A DNA stretch of 9,909 nucleotides from JAQBDA01 sp041301185 (GCA_041301185.1 JBFYSV010000201.1:1-9909), one strand, 5' to 3'; shown: positions 1 through 7,069, counted from the first letter of the stretch. Program-made: numbers and translations. The notes: generated by a model not told the origin, from the sequence alone.

Positions 1-946
1 ATGCCTGCCGTACCCGGACATCGCCTAACGCGGGAACAGCCGTGCCATCCTTGTAAAGGAAATTCAGTCCCATAACGTTTAATTCGACCCCGGTCACTGT
101 CATCCCGGCAGCAACTGCTGGATCAACAATAGTTCCATCTCCACTCATGAGTTGGACCTGGCCAGTTCGGAGGGCATCCAACGCAGACTGTGGATTGGCA
201 ACAACCTTAAGCACCAATTTATTCCAGTGAATTGCATCTGGATCCCAATAATAGGGGTTGGGAATGTACGTATAAGTATCGCCTGTTACTGTGTTTGCAG
301 TATCAAGCATGTATGGGCCGGCGCCGCATGTAGCTGTGGCAACAAGATCAGGGTTGGTAACAGCAGCCGGGCAAGCAATGGCCCCTGAAATCCAGTTTCG
401 AGTAAGCAATCTCGGCAGCAATGAGTTTGGCTGAGCCAGATGTAATGTTATCGATAGGGGCCCGGTCACTTCTGCATAATCCAAACCTATGTTCGTTGCA
501 GTTACGCTGGCATTTGCTTTTTGAAATTCCAACCAGGCTTTCACAGCCTCCGCGTTGAACTCTGAACCATCGCTAAATAAAACATTGGAGCGTAATTCCA
601 TCTCGAAGGTTTTAAAATCAGTACCCACCCAATTCCAGGTTAATGCCAGAGATGGCATGATCGCACCATCCGATGGATTGATCTTGAGCAGCGCGTCGTA
701 GGCAGGGGTTATGAATCCCTCAAAAGCTGGTTCACCCACCCCCGGATCCAGCGATGGCGGGGCGTAGGATACCGCGACCGTAAGAACATCGCCTCTGGTT
801 GGGACGACAACACTCTCAGTTGCGGTTGGTTCAGAAACGGGCTCCGCTGTTTCTGTTGCTGGTGTGGCTGTTTTACCTCCACATGAGGAGAGAAGAACAC
901 TGGCAGCCATTAATATCGCAATCAGGATTTTCCACTTGGGGTACAT
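1..946 (-). CDS. ABC transporter substrate-binding lipoprotein, family 5 (partial, runs off left edge)
   Basis: This open frame starts at 946 and has no stop before the window's left edge, so about 315 codons are visible and the C-terminal part is missing. The product begins with a basic MYPKWK, a hydrophobic stretch (residues 7-19) and a lipobox LSSC with the lipid-anchored Cys at residue 22, followed by a Thr/Pro/Glu-rich linker (about 25-47). After that come family-5 binding-protein hallmarks: a YDALLKINPSDG stretch, PSLALTW, then ELRSNVLFSDGSEFNAEAVK, the usual L..V.F.DG..FNAE.V pattern, and later GAGPYML. It should sit on the outer face of the membrane and deliver peptides or, as many family-5 proteins do, oligosaccharides to an ABC permease beyond the edge. 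The start is chosen on the AAGGAG site at 955-960. A 6-bp inverted repeat (978-983/991-996) lies in the leader. It follows the LacI gene by 152 bp on the same strand, which points to a sugar ligand, but that is inference. Confidence 0.9.
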   Translation of the reverse strand, partial: MYPKWKILIAILMAASVLLSSCGGKTATPATETAEPVSEPTATESVVVPTRGDVLTVAVSYAPPSLDPGVGEPAFEGFITPAYDALLKINPSDGAIMPSLALTWNWVGTDFKTFEMELRSNVLFSDGSEFNAEAVKAWLEFQKANASVTATNIGLDYAEVTGPLSITLHLAQPNSLLPRLLTRNWISGAIACPAAVTNPDLVATATCGAGPYMLDTANTVTGDTYTYIPNPYYWDPDAIHWNKLVLKVVANPQSALDALRTGQVQLMSGDGTIVDPAVAAGMTVTGVELNVMGLNFLYKDGTAVPALGDVRVRQA

Positions 947-1098
947 CGCATTATCTCCTTTTCTTCCAAATTGTCTGCACTCTATTCTACAGAGTGTATT
1001 CCAGTGATACTGAGAATTAGCATATTTCATGTCACAAAATTTGGTGGATTATTTATCTTTTTAACTAATCCATGTTGTTTGCTCCTTTTCTCTCGGTT

Positions 1099-2109
1099 TC
1101 ATGCTGTTTTTCTAGGTATCAGTCTCAAAGGCATCTCCGAGCATTGGGGTTCAAAAACCGTCTTCTCAATTGCAGCGATTACAAATTCCACAGTCAGTCG
1201 CCCTGATTCCTTGAGCGCCTGGTTTATCGTGGTCAGTTTTATGTGTTCAGCTATCGATATGTCATCGAAACCGATGACCGCCAAGTCATCAGGGACTGAC
1301 ATTCCTCGTTCTTGGGCAGCATTAATGATTCCAATAGCCTGGGTATCACTAGAAGCAAAAATGGCTGTAGGTGGTTCTGAATGAATCAATAACGATTGCA
1401 CTTTCTCATACGCCTGCTCCATGGATTGAGCTGCAATAGCTACACTCGCATCTGGCAGGGGAATTCCATGCTGGGCAAGGCGCTGTCGGAAGTTGTCAAG
1501 TTTTATATGCCCAATAGAATTTAACTCATTATCCGGAAATGCATCTCCCAGGAATGCTATTCTACGATGGCCTTTTTCAACTAAATAATCCGCGGCCATT
1601 CTTGCGCCCGCTCCGTGGTCGATCACGATTTGGCTAAATGAACAATCAAATGATGTCTGTTTGTCTACTCCGATAACTAATGGAATACTATGTGTGGCAA
1701 TACGCTTGATGGTTTTTTCGTCAATAATCCACCCCCCTAACACAATCAAGCCATCCACTGATCTATTGAGTGCAAGCCGTGCCATTATTGCGTTGCATCT
1801 GTCTGGGGTATCAAAAGGAAATAGAACAATTTCATAAGCCGTCCCTACCAGAGCCATTACCGCCCCTCGTAACCGTTCTACCAAGGCATCATCGGTTATT
1901 GATGGTGTTATGATCCCTATCCTATTATGATCTTTGCGTGCACGTGTAACCGCATCGGCTTTAGGGACAAATTTCAAGCTGTCAATCGCGGACAAGATCC
2001 GCTCCCTGGTTTCAGGTTTTACTCGGTCGGAATTGTTGATGACCCGAGAGACCGTGGCTATACTCACCCTGGCTAATCTGGCTACATCGTAAATAGTTGC
2101 TTCATCCAT
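1099..2109 (-). CDS. LacI-family transcriptional regulator
   Basis: A full-length 336-residue LacI/GalR-family repressor. The N-terminal helix-turn-helix covers about residues 5-30 (TIYDVARLARVSIATVSRVI), followed by the third helix (about 32-45), the hinge (about 48-58) and the periplasmic-binding-protein-like sugar domain, which starts at IGIITP. The C-terminal half carries the usual motifs GHRRIAFLGD, PTAIFASSD and DLAVIGFDDI. At the hinge position where family members normally have the DNA-wedging leucine (PurR Leu54, LacI Leu56) this protein has Arg56. The start codon is preceded only by a weak GGTG site; the upstream region shows a strong promoter with two palindromes across and downstream of its start, so autoregulation is likely. 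It is transcribed away from the ChbG gene and towards the binding lipoprotein, and probably controls both arms. The effector is unknown; an oligosaccharide breakdown product is the obvious guess. Confidence 0.95.
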   Translation of the reverse strand: MDEATIYDVARLARVSIATVSRVINNSDRVKPETRERILSAIDSLKFVPKADAVTRARKDHNRIGIITPSITDDALVERLRGAVMALVGTAYEIVLFPFDTPDRCNAIMARLALNRSVDGLIVLGGWIIDEKTIKRIATHSIPLVIGVDKQTSFDCSFSQIVIDHGAGARMAADYLVEKGHRRIAFLGDAFPDNELNSIGHIKLDNFRQRLAQHGIPLPDASVAIAAQSMEQAYEKVQSLLIHSEPPTAIFASSDTQAIGIINAAQERGMSVPDDLAVIGFDDISIAEHIKLTTINQALKESGRLTVEFVIAAIEKTVFEPQCSEMPLRLIPRKTA

Positions 2110-2127
2110 ATTTGCACCATGTAATGA

Positions 2128-2141
2128 TGTAAGTCCTTACA
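2128..2141. promoter_or_regulatory. Palindromic operator candidate O1
   Basis: TGTAAGTCCTTACA is a perfect 6+2+6 palindrome lying 19 bp upstream of the lacI start codon, inside the predicted lacI leader. A second version (O2) lies 20 bp away centre to centre, about two helical turns, so dimers would bind the same DNA face. Size and symmetry suit a LacI-family dimer. Seen: the dyads and their spacing. Inferred: that the neighbouring LacI protein binds them. Confidence 0.7.
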
Positions 2142-2147
2142 AAATCA

Positions 2148-2161
2148 TGAAAGCACTTACA
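2148..2161. promoter_or_regulatory. Palindromic operator candidate O2
   Basis: TGAAAGCACTTACA matches the O1 consensus TGTAAG-NN-CTTACA with one base out of place in the arms. It directly follows the -10 box of the lacI promoter, covering its expected start point, and overlaps the -35 box of the plus-strand promoter. Occupancy could therefore block both arms at once. Binding by the local LacI protein is inferred. Confidence 0.65.
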
Positions 2162-2184
2162 TTATAAGGATTTTTTGATATAAT
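2157..2184 (+). promoter_or_regulatory. Candidate promoter for the chbG-like/GH116 arm
   Basis: TTACAT (2157-2162), a 16-bp spacer and TATAAT (2179-2184) form a plausible plus-strand promoter that occupies the same DNA as the divergent lacI promoter. Its -35 box overlaps operator O2. The expected start near 2191 gives a long leader of about 120 bases. The -35 box is a weaker match than that of the opposing promoter. Confidence 0.5.
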
Positions 2185-2189
2185 GTCAA
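2161..2189 (-). promoter_or_regulatory. Near-consensus sigma-70-type promoter for the lacI arm
   Basis: On the minus strand, TTGACA (2189-2184) is followed after exactly 17 bp by TATAAT (2166-2161). Both hexamers match the bacterial housekeeping consensus. Initiation would fall near 2154, inside operator O2, leaving a leader of about 45 bases before the lacI start. I see no equally good promoter between lacI and the binding-lipoprotein gene, so this promoter may serve both. Confidence 0.75.
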
Positions 2190-2244
2190 TAATTGCGCGT
2201 TTGCACTTTCTTCTTTGTAGGTGCTAGGATCATTTTTTATCACC

Positions 2245-2269
2245 GTGAAATATTGATGCAATCCTTCAC
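2245..2269 (+). promoter_or_regulatory. Interrupted dyad in the leader of the plus-strand operon
   Basis: GTGAA (2245-2249), ATTG (2252-2255), a 3-base loop, CAAT (2259-2262) and TTCAC (2265-2269) pair as a 5-bp and a 4-bp stem separated by a 2x2 internal loop. It could be a hairpin in the leader RNA or the binding site of a second regulator. The stem is AT-rich and not strong, and it has no T-run, so it is not a terminator. Function is unknown. Confidence 0.35.
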
Positions 2270-2309
2270 ATTTCGAAACCACAATTTATGCAGGTGAAAG
2301 GGTAATCCC

Positions 2310-3122
2310 ATGAGCATATCGTTGATTACCCGTTTGGATGATTTTGGTGCAAGCCATGCCGCCAATATTGCCATTGCTCAACTGGTTGCGGCGGGGGATT
2401 TTATCAAGAATGTCTCCTGCATGGCTGTAGGACCACATATTGAGGAAGGCGTTGAGATAATCAGGAACTACAAGCATATCTGTATGGGGTTGCATACGAC
2501 CCTCAATGCAGAGTGGGATTTGATCAAATGGCTGCCTATTTCCCCGGTCAATGATATTCCAACGCTTGTCACAGATGAAGGAGTGTTCTATAGTGATCCT
2601 TCATATTTCGTTGAGAATCGTCCTGATATCGGCCAGATATTACTGGAGTATGACCGGCAGTTAGAACTATTAACTAATCTTGGTTTGGACATATGCTATG
2701 TGGACAGTCATATGCTCCCAGAACGCTATGTCGACGGGCTCAGCGAGGCGATGAGTGACTGGGCCAGGCGGAAGGGATTAATCGATCATACTCATTACTA
2801 TCGCTTCCCTTCGCAACAAGAGCCTAAGTTGGCTAATTCCTTTGAAGAGCGGTATAAAAATGTCACTGCCTGGCTAGAATCTCTCGAAGAAGGTGGATAC
2901 TTCTTTGTTATGCATCCAGCCAAGTACAGTCGGGAGTTACTACTATGTGCAAACAAGCATTTTCCAGCCAATATGGTAGCTGTTGCTCGTGATGTTGAAT
3001 ACCGATTGTTGCTCTCTAATAAATTGGAGCAAGTCTGCAGTCGGCTAGGAATCAACTCTATCCGATATGACCAAGCTGAGTTGCAGCCTGAAATATTCCA
3101 TGAAGGAAAAAAGCATGAATAA
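2310..3122 (+). CDS. ChbG/YdjC-family carbohydrate deacetylase
   Basis: A 270-residue protein, normal length for the YdjC family (ChbG deacetylates chitobiose and chitotriose in enterobacteria). The three metal-site signatures are present in order: RLDDFG with Asp10/Asp11, GLHTTL with His62, and DSHML with Asp132 and His134. FFVMHPAKYSREL near residue 200 fits the family's C-terminal His-Pro element. There is no signal peptide, so it acts in the cytoplasm. The start at 2310 follows AGGTGAAAGGG; an 8-bp inverted repeat (2300-2307/2324-2331) places the ATG in a loop. The stop overlaps the start of the next gene by 8 bases (ATGAATAA). It is first in the plus-strand arm, divergent from the LacI gene, which suggests induction by an N-acetylated or otherwise acetylated oligosaccharide. 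The exact substrate cannot be read from the sequence; family assignment is firm. Confidence 0.88.
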   Translation: MSISLITRLDDFGASHAANIAIAQLVAAGDFIKNVSCMAVGPHIEEGVEIIRNYKHICMGLHTTLNAEWDLIKWLPISPVNDIPTLVTDEGVFYSDPSYFVENRPDIGQILLEYDRQLELLTNLGLDICYVDSHMLPERYVDGLSEAMSDWARRKGLIDHTHYYRFPSQQEPKLANSFEERYKNVTAWLESLEEGGYFFVMHPAKYSRELLLCANKHFPANMVAVARDVEYRLLLSNKLEQVCSRLGINSIRYDQAELQPEIFHEGKKHE

Positions 3123-3963
3123 GAAAGAACAAAAGAGTATCCTTCAGATGGACGATCAGACCTGGCGCATCCTCGACGGTTTCGGCAAGGGCACCGTGTA
3201 TTCCTACTTGTTGTGCGGAACGGAGAGCGCAATCCTAATCGACACGGGCCTGGGACTGACCGATATGAAGCCCATCACGGATGAACTGACCGCGCTGCCA
3301 GTTTCGGTGGTGAATACCCATGGGCACGTGGATCATATCAGCTGCAACTATCAGTATGACACCGCCTACCTGCATCCCGCCGACGAGGAAGTGTTCCTCC
3401 AGCACAGTGCGCATGACTACCGTTTTTATTTGCTAGCCGGGCTGCTTAAGGAAGCCAGATTACCTGCCTGGTTGCTCAAGCTGCCCATCCTACGCACACG
3501 GGTCGAGAAGTTTTGCTCCATCCCCGTCAGGGACAACCGCCGCCCGCTCTCTGACGGCCAGCGGCTGGAGTTGGGCGGCCGCAGCCTCGAGGCCATCGCC
3601 ACTCCGGGTCACACCCCCGGTTCGGTATGCCTGCTGGATTGTGAGAGAAGACAGTTGTTTGCAGGGGATACCGTCTGCGCAGAAGGCGTTTTACTACAGT
3701 TGGATCATTCCTGCTCAGTCGAGACCTATAAAACAAGCATTCTGGGGTTGAAATCAGCATCTGATAAATATGATCTTATATGGCCTGCCCATCACCAACT
3801 TCCGCTAGATCACAGTTGGATGGACGAGTATATTACCTGCGCAGACCAAATAATCGCTGGTACAGCAGAAACGGTTCAAACATCCAGCGCAATTGGGTCT
3901 GGTTTGATCACCAAGTTTGGAAGGATAGGTCTCGTCTATCGTCCCGATAACATCTTGGCATGA
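3115..3963 (+). CDS. Metallo-beta-lactamase-fold hydrolase (glyoxalase II-like)
   Basis: A 282-residue MBL-fold protein if started at 3115, where AAGGA sits 7 bases upstream; a longer in-frame start at 3067 would lie deep in the upstream gene and lacks a comparable site. Metal ligands in the glyoxalase-II pattern are all present: His69, His71, Asp73, His74 (THGHVDH), His166 (TPGHTPGS), Asp185 (FAGDT) and His226 (WPAHH). It should be a soluble cytoplasmic hydrolase of esters, thioesters or lactones; the substrate is not predictable. Its ATG lies inside the end of the upstream deacetylase gene, so translation is coupled. Oddity: base composition changes sharply inside the gene. The block 3541-3600 is about 77% GC, whereas 3721-3780 is about 33%, although the fold continues intact across the change. 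Confidence 0.88.
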   Translation: MNKKEQKSILQMDDQTWRILDGFGKGTVYSYLLCGTESAILIDTGLGLTDMKPITDELTALPVSVVNTHGHVDHISCNYQYDTAYLHPADEEVFLQHSAHDYRFYLLAGLLKEARLPAWLLKLPILRTRVEKFCSIPVRDNRRPLSDGQRLELGGRSLEAIATPGHTPGSVCLLDCERRQLFAGDTVCAEGVLLQLDHSCSVETYKTSILGLKSASDKYDLIWPAHHQLPLDHSWMDEYITCADQIIAGTAETVQTSSAIGSGLITKFGRIGLVYRPDNILA

Positions 3964-4064
3964 TTCTATATCGCGCCTCTACGAGAATGGATGCGTGGTC
4001 AGGCACTATCTGTAAGCATGAAATCACCGTGGATATATTATTTTTGAACATATAGAGGAAAATA

Positions 4065-4310
4065 GTGGCCGCTCTCAAAGGATTGAATCGCCCCTCCAAG
4101 TACCCACTGAAAAGTTACCTGCAGACCGTTGTCATCAACCGCGACCTGCGCATGCTGACTGAGCGAGACCTGGCCTCGTTGCGGATCATCAGCAACCATA
4201 TTACTCGGGCTGCTGAAATCTTCAGTGCCAAGATTCCGATTCTTATTGTATACCCGTTCCTGCAGCGTTATTTCACCACCGGGATCAAACTGAGCTTGGT
4301 CAAGGGATAA
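4065..4310 (+). pseudogene. 3' remnant of a carbohydrate ABC transporter permease (MalG/LplC type, CUT1)
   Basis: An 81-codon frame opening at a GTG. The text from about residue 8 onward reads as the last 75 residues of a sugar ABC permease: SKYPLKSYLQ, then the terminal membrane segment FSAKIPILIVYPFLQRYF and the characteristic end TTGIKLSLVKG. In that family, 'P..YPLQ.YL' and 'P.L.VYPF.QRYF..G...G.VKG' close proteins of about 280-300 residues. The first about 200 residues, including the earlier membrane segments and the EAA loop that contacts the ATPase, are absent, and an in-frame TAG stands at 4053-4055. A GAGG lies before the GTG, so a short peptide might be made, but it cannot be a working permease. 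The stop is 9 bases ahead of the GH116 start, so the old operon order was permease then GH116. The nearest intact upstream gene ends 101 bp before, giving the likely deletion interval. Confidence 0.75.
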
Positions 4311-4319
4311 GGCACCAGG

Positions 4320-6836
4320 ATGCAAAAATCGAGGACCTTCCGCGGCTCCAGCCTGCTCCAGATCGCTATGCCTCTCGGAGGCATCGGCTCTGGCTGCATT
4401 TGTCTGAACGGCTACGGCGGGCTGCAGGATTTTTCCATTCGCCATGCACCGGCTGTCTCTGCCATGCCCGTCCGACACCAGCCGCTGGATGCAGGGTTTG
4501 CCATCGTCCATTTCTCCAGGGAAAACGAGACCAGACTGGTGGAAGGACCCTTTCCCCCTGAAAAAATTTACAACCTAGGGCTCGTGCCGCAGGGGTATAA
4601 CGGCGGCGGCTTTGAAGGACTGCCGCGTTTCCGCCGCTGCTCCTTTCGGGGTGAATATCCTTTTGGAATGGTGGAACTGTCCGACCCGGACCTGCCACTG
4701 CGGGTGACCATTACTGGCTTCAATCCGTTCATCCCGCTGGAGGATGTCAATTCCAGCATCCCGTGCGCCATACTTGAGTACACCCTGTACAACCCGACCG
4801 GCAGGGCAGTCACCTACGAGTTCTCTTACCATCTCTCGCATCTTGCCTGGAAAGGAGCCGAGACCAGCATCCGCAGCGAACCATTGCCCGGGCTGGGCAT
4901 TCATTTCTGGAACGAAGCCCCAAAGGTTTCGGAGTCTTTCGGAAGCGCCGCGCTGGGCATCCTGAACGGCGAGCCGGCAATCAAAGCCCGCTGGTTACGC
5001 GGCGGCTGGTTCGACGCTGTCTCCGCCCTGTGGAGCGAAGTCTCCGCCGGAAACTTTAAGTCAGCGAACGGCCTGCATGCGAATGGCACACCGACTCGCG
5101 ATGGTGGCTCTCTTCTTGTCAGGGGAGAACTCGCTCCCGGCGCGAGCATCACGTACCCGGTGGTCATTACGTGGCACTTCCCCAATATCACCGCTTCCTC
5201 GGCGGGCAGCCAGTATCCATTGACCAATATTCAGCCTGCTTGGCATCCATTCTATTCTTCGCAGTGGAAGGATGCCCGCGAGGTTCTGCTCTATGTCCGT
5301 GAGCATTACACCGATCTTCGCAACCGGACGCAGGCATTTCACGATGCGTTGTTCTCATCCACACTGCCCGCCTCTGTCCTGGACGCCGTCTCGGCCAACC
5401 TGGCCATTCTGAAATCCCCCACCATCCTGCGTTATGAGAACGGCGACCTGTGGGGCTGGGAAGGGTGTTTATGCGACAGCGGCTGTTGTCCCGGCTCCTG
5501 CACGCACGTATGGAACTATGCCCAATCCATCCCGCATCTCTTCCCTGCCCTGGAGCGGACCTTGCGGCAGCGCGAGCTGGAAGAGTCGATGGATGAACGC
5601 GGCCATGTCAACTTCCGCGCCTCACCGCCCGGCCTGCCTACTCCGCACGATTTCCACGCAGCAGTAGATGGACAACTGGGCGGAATCATGAAGGTCTACC
5701 GCGAGTGGCAGGTTTGCGGCGATCGGGCCTGGCTAGAGCGGATGTATCCATTCGCCAAGCGCAGCATGGACTTCTGCATCGCGCAGTGGGACCCACGCGG
5801 TACCGGCCTGATCGAAGAGCCACACCACAATACCTATGACATCGAGTTCTGGGGGCCGGAAGGACTGTGCTCCAGCTTCTACCTGGGTGCCCTGGCGGCC
5901 ATGTCCGCCCTGGCGCGGGATGCCGGGCACCCCGAAGATGTCACACCCTATAACGAGTTGGCCCGCCAAGGCGCACAGGCTATCGAAGCCCGCTTGTTCA
6001 ACGGCGAGTATTACCAGCAGCAGGTCATGGTGACCGGCTTGCGCGATGAGAAATCTTTTGTTGTTCCCGATGATGACAGCGAAGAAGCGCGCCTGCTCCA
6101 GGCGGAAGGGCCGAAATACCAAATCGGCCCTGGTTGTCTCTCGGACGGCGTCTTTGGCTCCTGGCTGGCACAGTTGTGCAGCGTCGAGACCTCACAGAGC
6201 CGAGAGTCGATCCGCAGCCACCTGGCCGCAGCCTACCGGCACAACTTCAAGCCCAGCCTGTGGACGCACGCCAACCCGCAGCGCCCCGGCTATGCCTTGG
6301 GTGACGAGCCCGGCCTGTTGCTCTGTACTTGGCCGCGCGGCGGGAGACCCACACTGCCATTCGTCTATTCCGACGAGATCTGGACGGGGATAGAGTACCA
6401 GGTGGCATCCCATCTCATTGCTGAGGGCATGGTGGACAAGGGGCTGGCCATTGTGGATGCTGTGCGCTCGCGCTACAACGGGCGGGTGCGCAACCCCTGG
6501 AACGAATACGAATGTGGCAGCTATTACGCCCGCGCCATGTCCAGCTATGCCTTGCTGATCGCTCTCTCCGGCTTCCACTATTCCGCCACGGAGCAAACGC
6601 TGACTGTCGCCCCACGCCTGGATGTGGATCCCTTCACCTGTTTCTTCTCAACCGCCTCCGGGTGGGGCATATTCACCCTGCGGGCGAACCGGTTTGAGGT
6701 TCAGTTGGCCGCTGGCAAACTGCAGGTGGACACCCTGAATGTCACCCGGAAAGGTCAGTCCATCACCCTCCACCCGGAAGGAATTGCCCGGGCCGGGGAA
6801 AAGCTGTCCATTCCTTTGTTAGGAGGAAAATCATGA
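4320..6836 (+). CDS. GH116-family glycoside hydrolase (beta-glucosidase/glucosylceramidase-like)
   Basis: An intact 838-residue protein of the GBA2/GH116 family, which cleaves beta-linked glucose, xylose or GlcNAc from glycosides by a retaining mechanism. The N-terminal beta-domain opens with MPLGGIGSGCICLNGYGG (about residues 18-36). The (alpha/alpha)6 catalytic domain contains WGWEGC and GSCTHVWNY (392-400), a Cys-rich stretch with Cys383, 385, 389, 390 and 394, then LIEEPHHNTYD (497-507), where Glu499 is my best alignment to the GBA2 nucleophile Glu527, and CLSDGVFGSW, where Asp609 aligns with the general acid/base Asp. There is no signal peptide, so the substrate must be imported, matching the permease stub just upstream. 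The gene is GC-rich and has no internal lesions. Its end carries AGGAGG (6821-6826) and overlaps the next start by 4 bases (ATGA). Substrate specificity is uncertain. Confidence 0.9.
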   Translation: MQKSRTFRGSSLLQIAMPLGGIGSGCICLNGYGGLQDFSIRHAPAVSAMPVRHQPLDAGFAIVHFSRENETRLVEGPFPPEKIYNLGLVPQGYNGGGFEGLPRFRRCSFRGEYPFGMVELSDPDLPLRVTITGFNPFIPLEDVNSSIPCAILEYTLYNPTGRAVTYEFSYHLSHLAWKGAETSIRSEPLPGLGIHFWNEAPKVSESFGSAALGILNGEPAIKARWLRGGWFDAVSALWSEVSAGNFKSANGLHANGTPTRDGGSLLVRGELAPGASITYPVVITWHFPNITASSAGSQYPLTNIQPAWHPFYSSQWKDAREVLLYVREHYTDLRNRTQAFHDALFSSTLPASVLDAVSANLAILKSPTILRYENGDLWGWEGCLCDSGCCPGSCTHVWNYAQSIPHLFPALERTLRQRELEESMDERGHVNFRASPPGLPTPHDFHAAVDGQLGGIMKVYREWQVCGDRAWLERMYPFAKRSMDFCIAQWDPRGTGLIEEPHHNTYDIEFWGPEGLCSSFYLGALAAMSALARDAGHPEDVTPYNELARQGAQAIEARLFNGEYYQQQVMVTGLRDEKSFVVPDDDSEEARLLQAEGPKYQIGPGCLSDGVFGSWLAQLCSVETSQSRESIRSHLAAAYRHNFKPSLWTHANPQRPGYALGDEPGLLLCTWPRGGRPTLPFVYSDEIWTGIEYQVASHLIAEGMVDKGLAIVDAVRSRYNGRVRNPWNEYECGSYYARAMSSYALLIALSGFHYSATEQTLTVAPRLDVDPFTCFFSTASGWGIFTLRANRFEVQLAAGKLQVDTLNVTRKGQSITLHPEGIARAGEKLSIPLLGGKS

Positions 6837-7069
6837 AATCGACTGCGAAAAAGACCGCCTACCTGGTCGCCAGCGGCGACCTGCGCCTGTCTGCCAACCA
6901 GACCTGCTGGCCTGCATAGGAGGCCATGGAAAAGAAGATCGTGGCAGCCTTCAAATGCTTGGACGTGATTATGGTGCGCGCCCACGGGTACGATCCCAAA
7001 CAAAGGCATGGCTTTATCTCTTCGCAGTGCATGGGTATTAACGTGTTCCATTCCATCCCGAATGATGAA
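6833..7069 (+). pseudogene. 5' fragment of an L-fucose isomerase-like gene with an in-frame TAG
   Basis: The ATG at 6833 overlaps the GH116 stop and has a perfect AGGAGG six bases away. The frame reads MKSTAKKTAYLVASGDLRLS, then ANQTCWPA, a TAG at 6917-6919, and continues in the same frame with EAMEKKIVAAFK, VRAHGYDPKQRHGFISSQ and INVFHSIPNDE. This is the N-terminus of L-fucose/arabinose-isomerase-like proteins ('LVASGDLR.SANQ.CW..Q..ME..'), normally over 450 residues. The TAG stands where a Gln (CAG) is expected, a single C-to-T change. Homology then stops at 7069, exactly where an inverted repeat begins, and the frame ends at a TGA at 7088. Only about 79 codons remain, with no active site, so the gene is dead. 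Its coupling to GH116 shows that an aldose/ketose isomerase once acted on the released sugar. Family call is from memory of the motif. Confidence 0.75.

Noticed and set aside
978..996. A 6-bp inverted repeat (CACTCT/AGAGTG) upstream of the binding-lipoprotein gene as a terminator or operator.
   Set aside because: It lacks a T-run, is short, does not resemble the LacI palindromes, and is within chance expectation.
971..1384. A plus-strand frame of 137 codons opposite the lacI 3' end.
   Set aside because: It lies antisense to an unmistakable LacI C-terminus and its product has no recognisable motif.
4050..4061. A 12-bp direct repeat, ATATAGAGGAAA, occurs here and at 9625-9636, suggesting a recombination or attachment site.
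   Set aside because: A window of this length is expected to contain a few 12-bp repeats by chance, and the flanks do not match.
4366..4904. Several overlapping antisense frames opposite GH116.
   Set aside because: They are explained by the high GC and codon bias of the GH116 gene; none has a ribosome site or family-like sequence.
6917..6919. The in-frame TAG near a corrinoid protein could be a pyrrolysine codon.
   Set aside because: Pyrrolysine is known from methylamine methyltransferases, not sugar isomerases; the position fits a Gln codon, and the frame is truncated shortly afterwards in any case.
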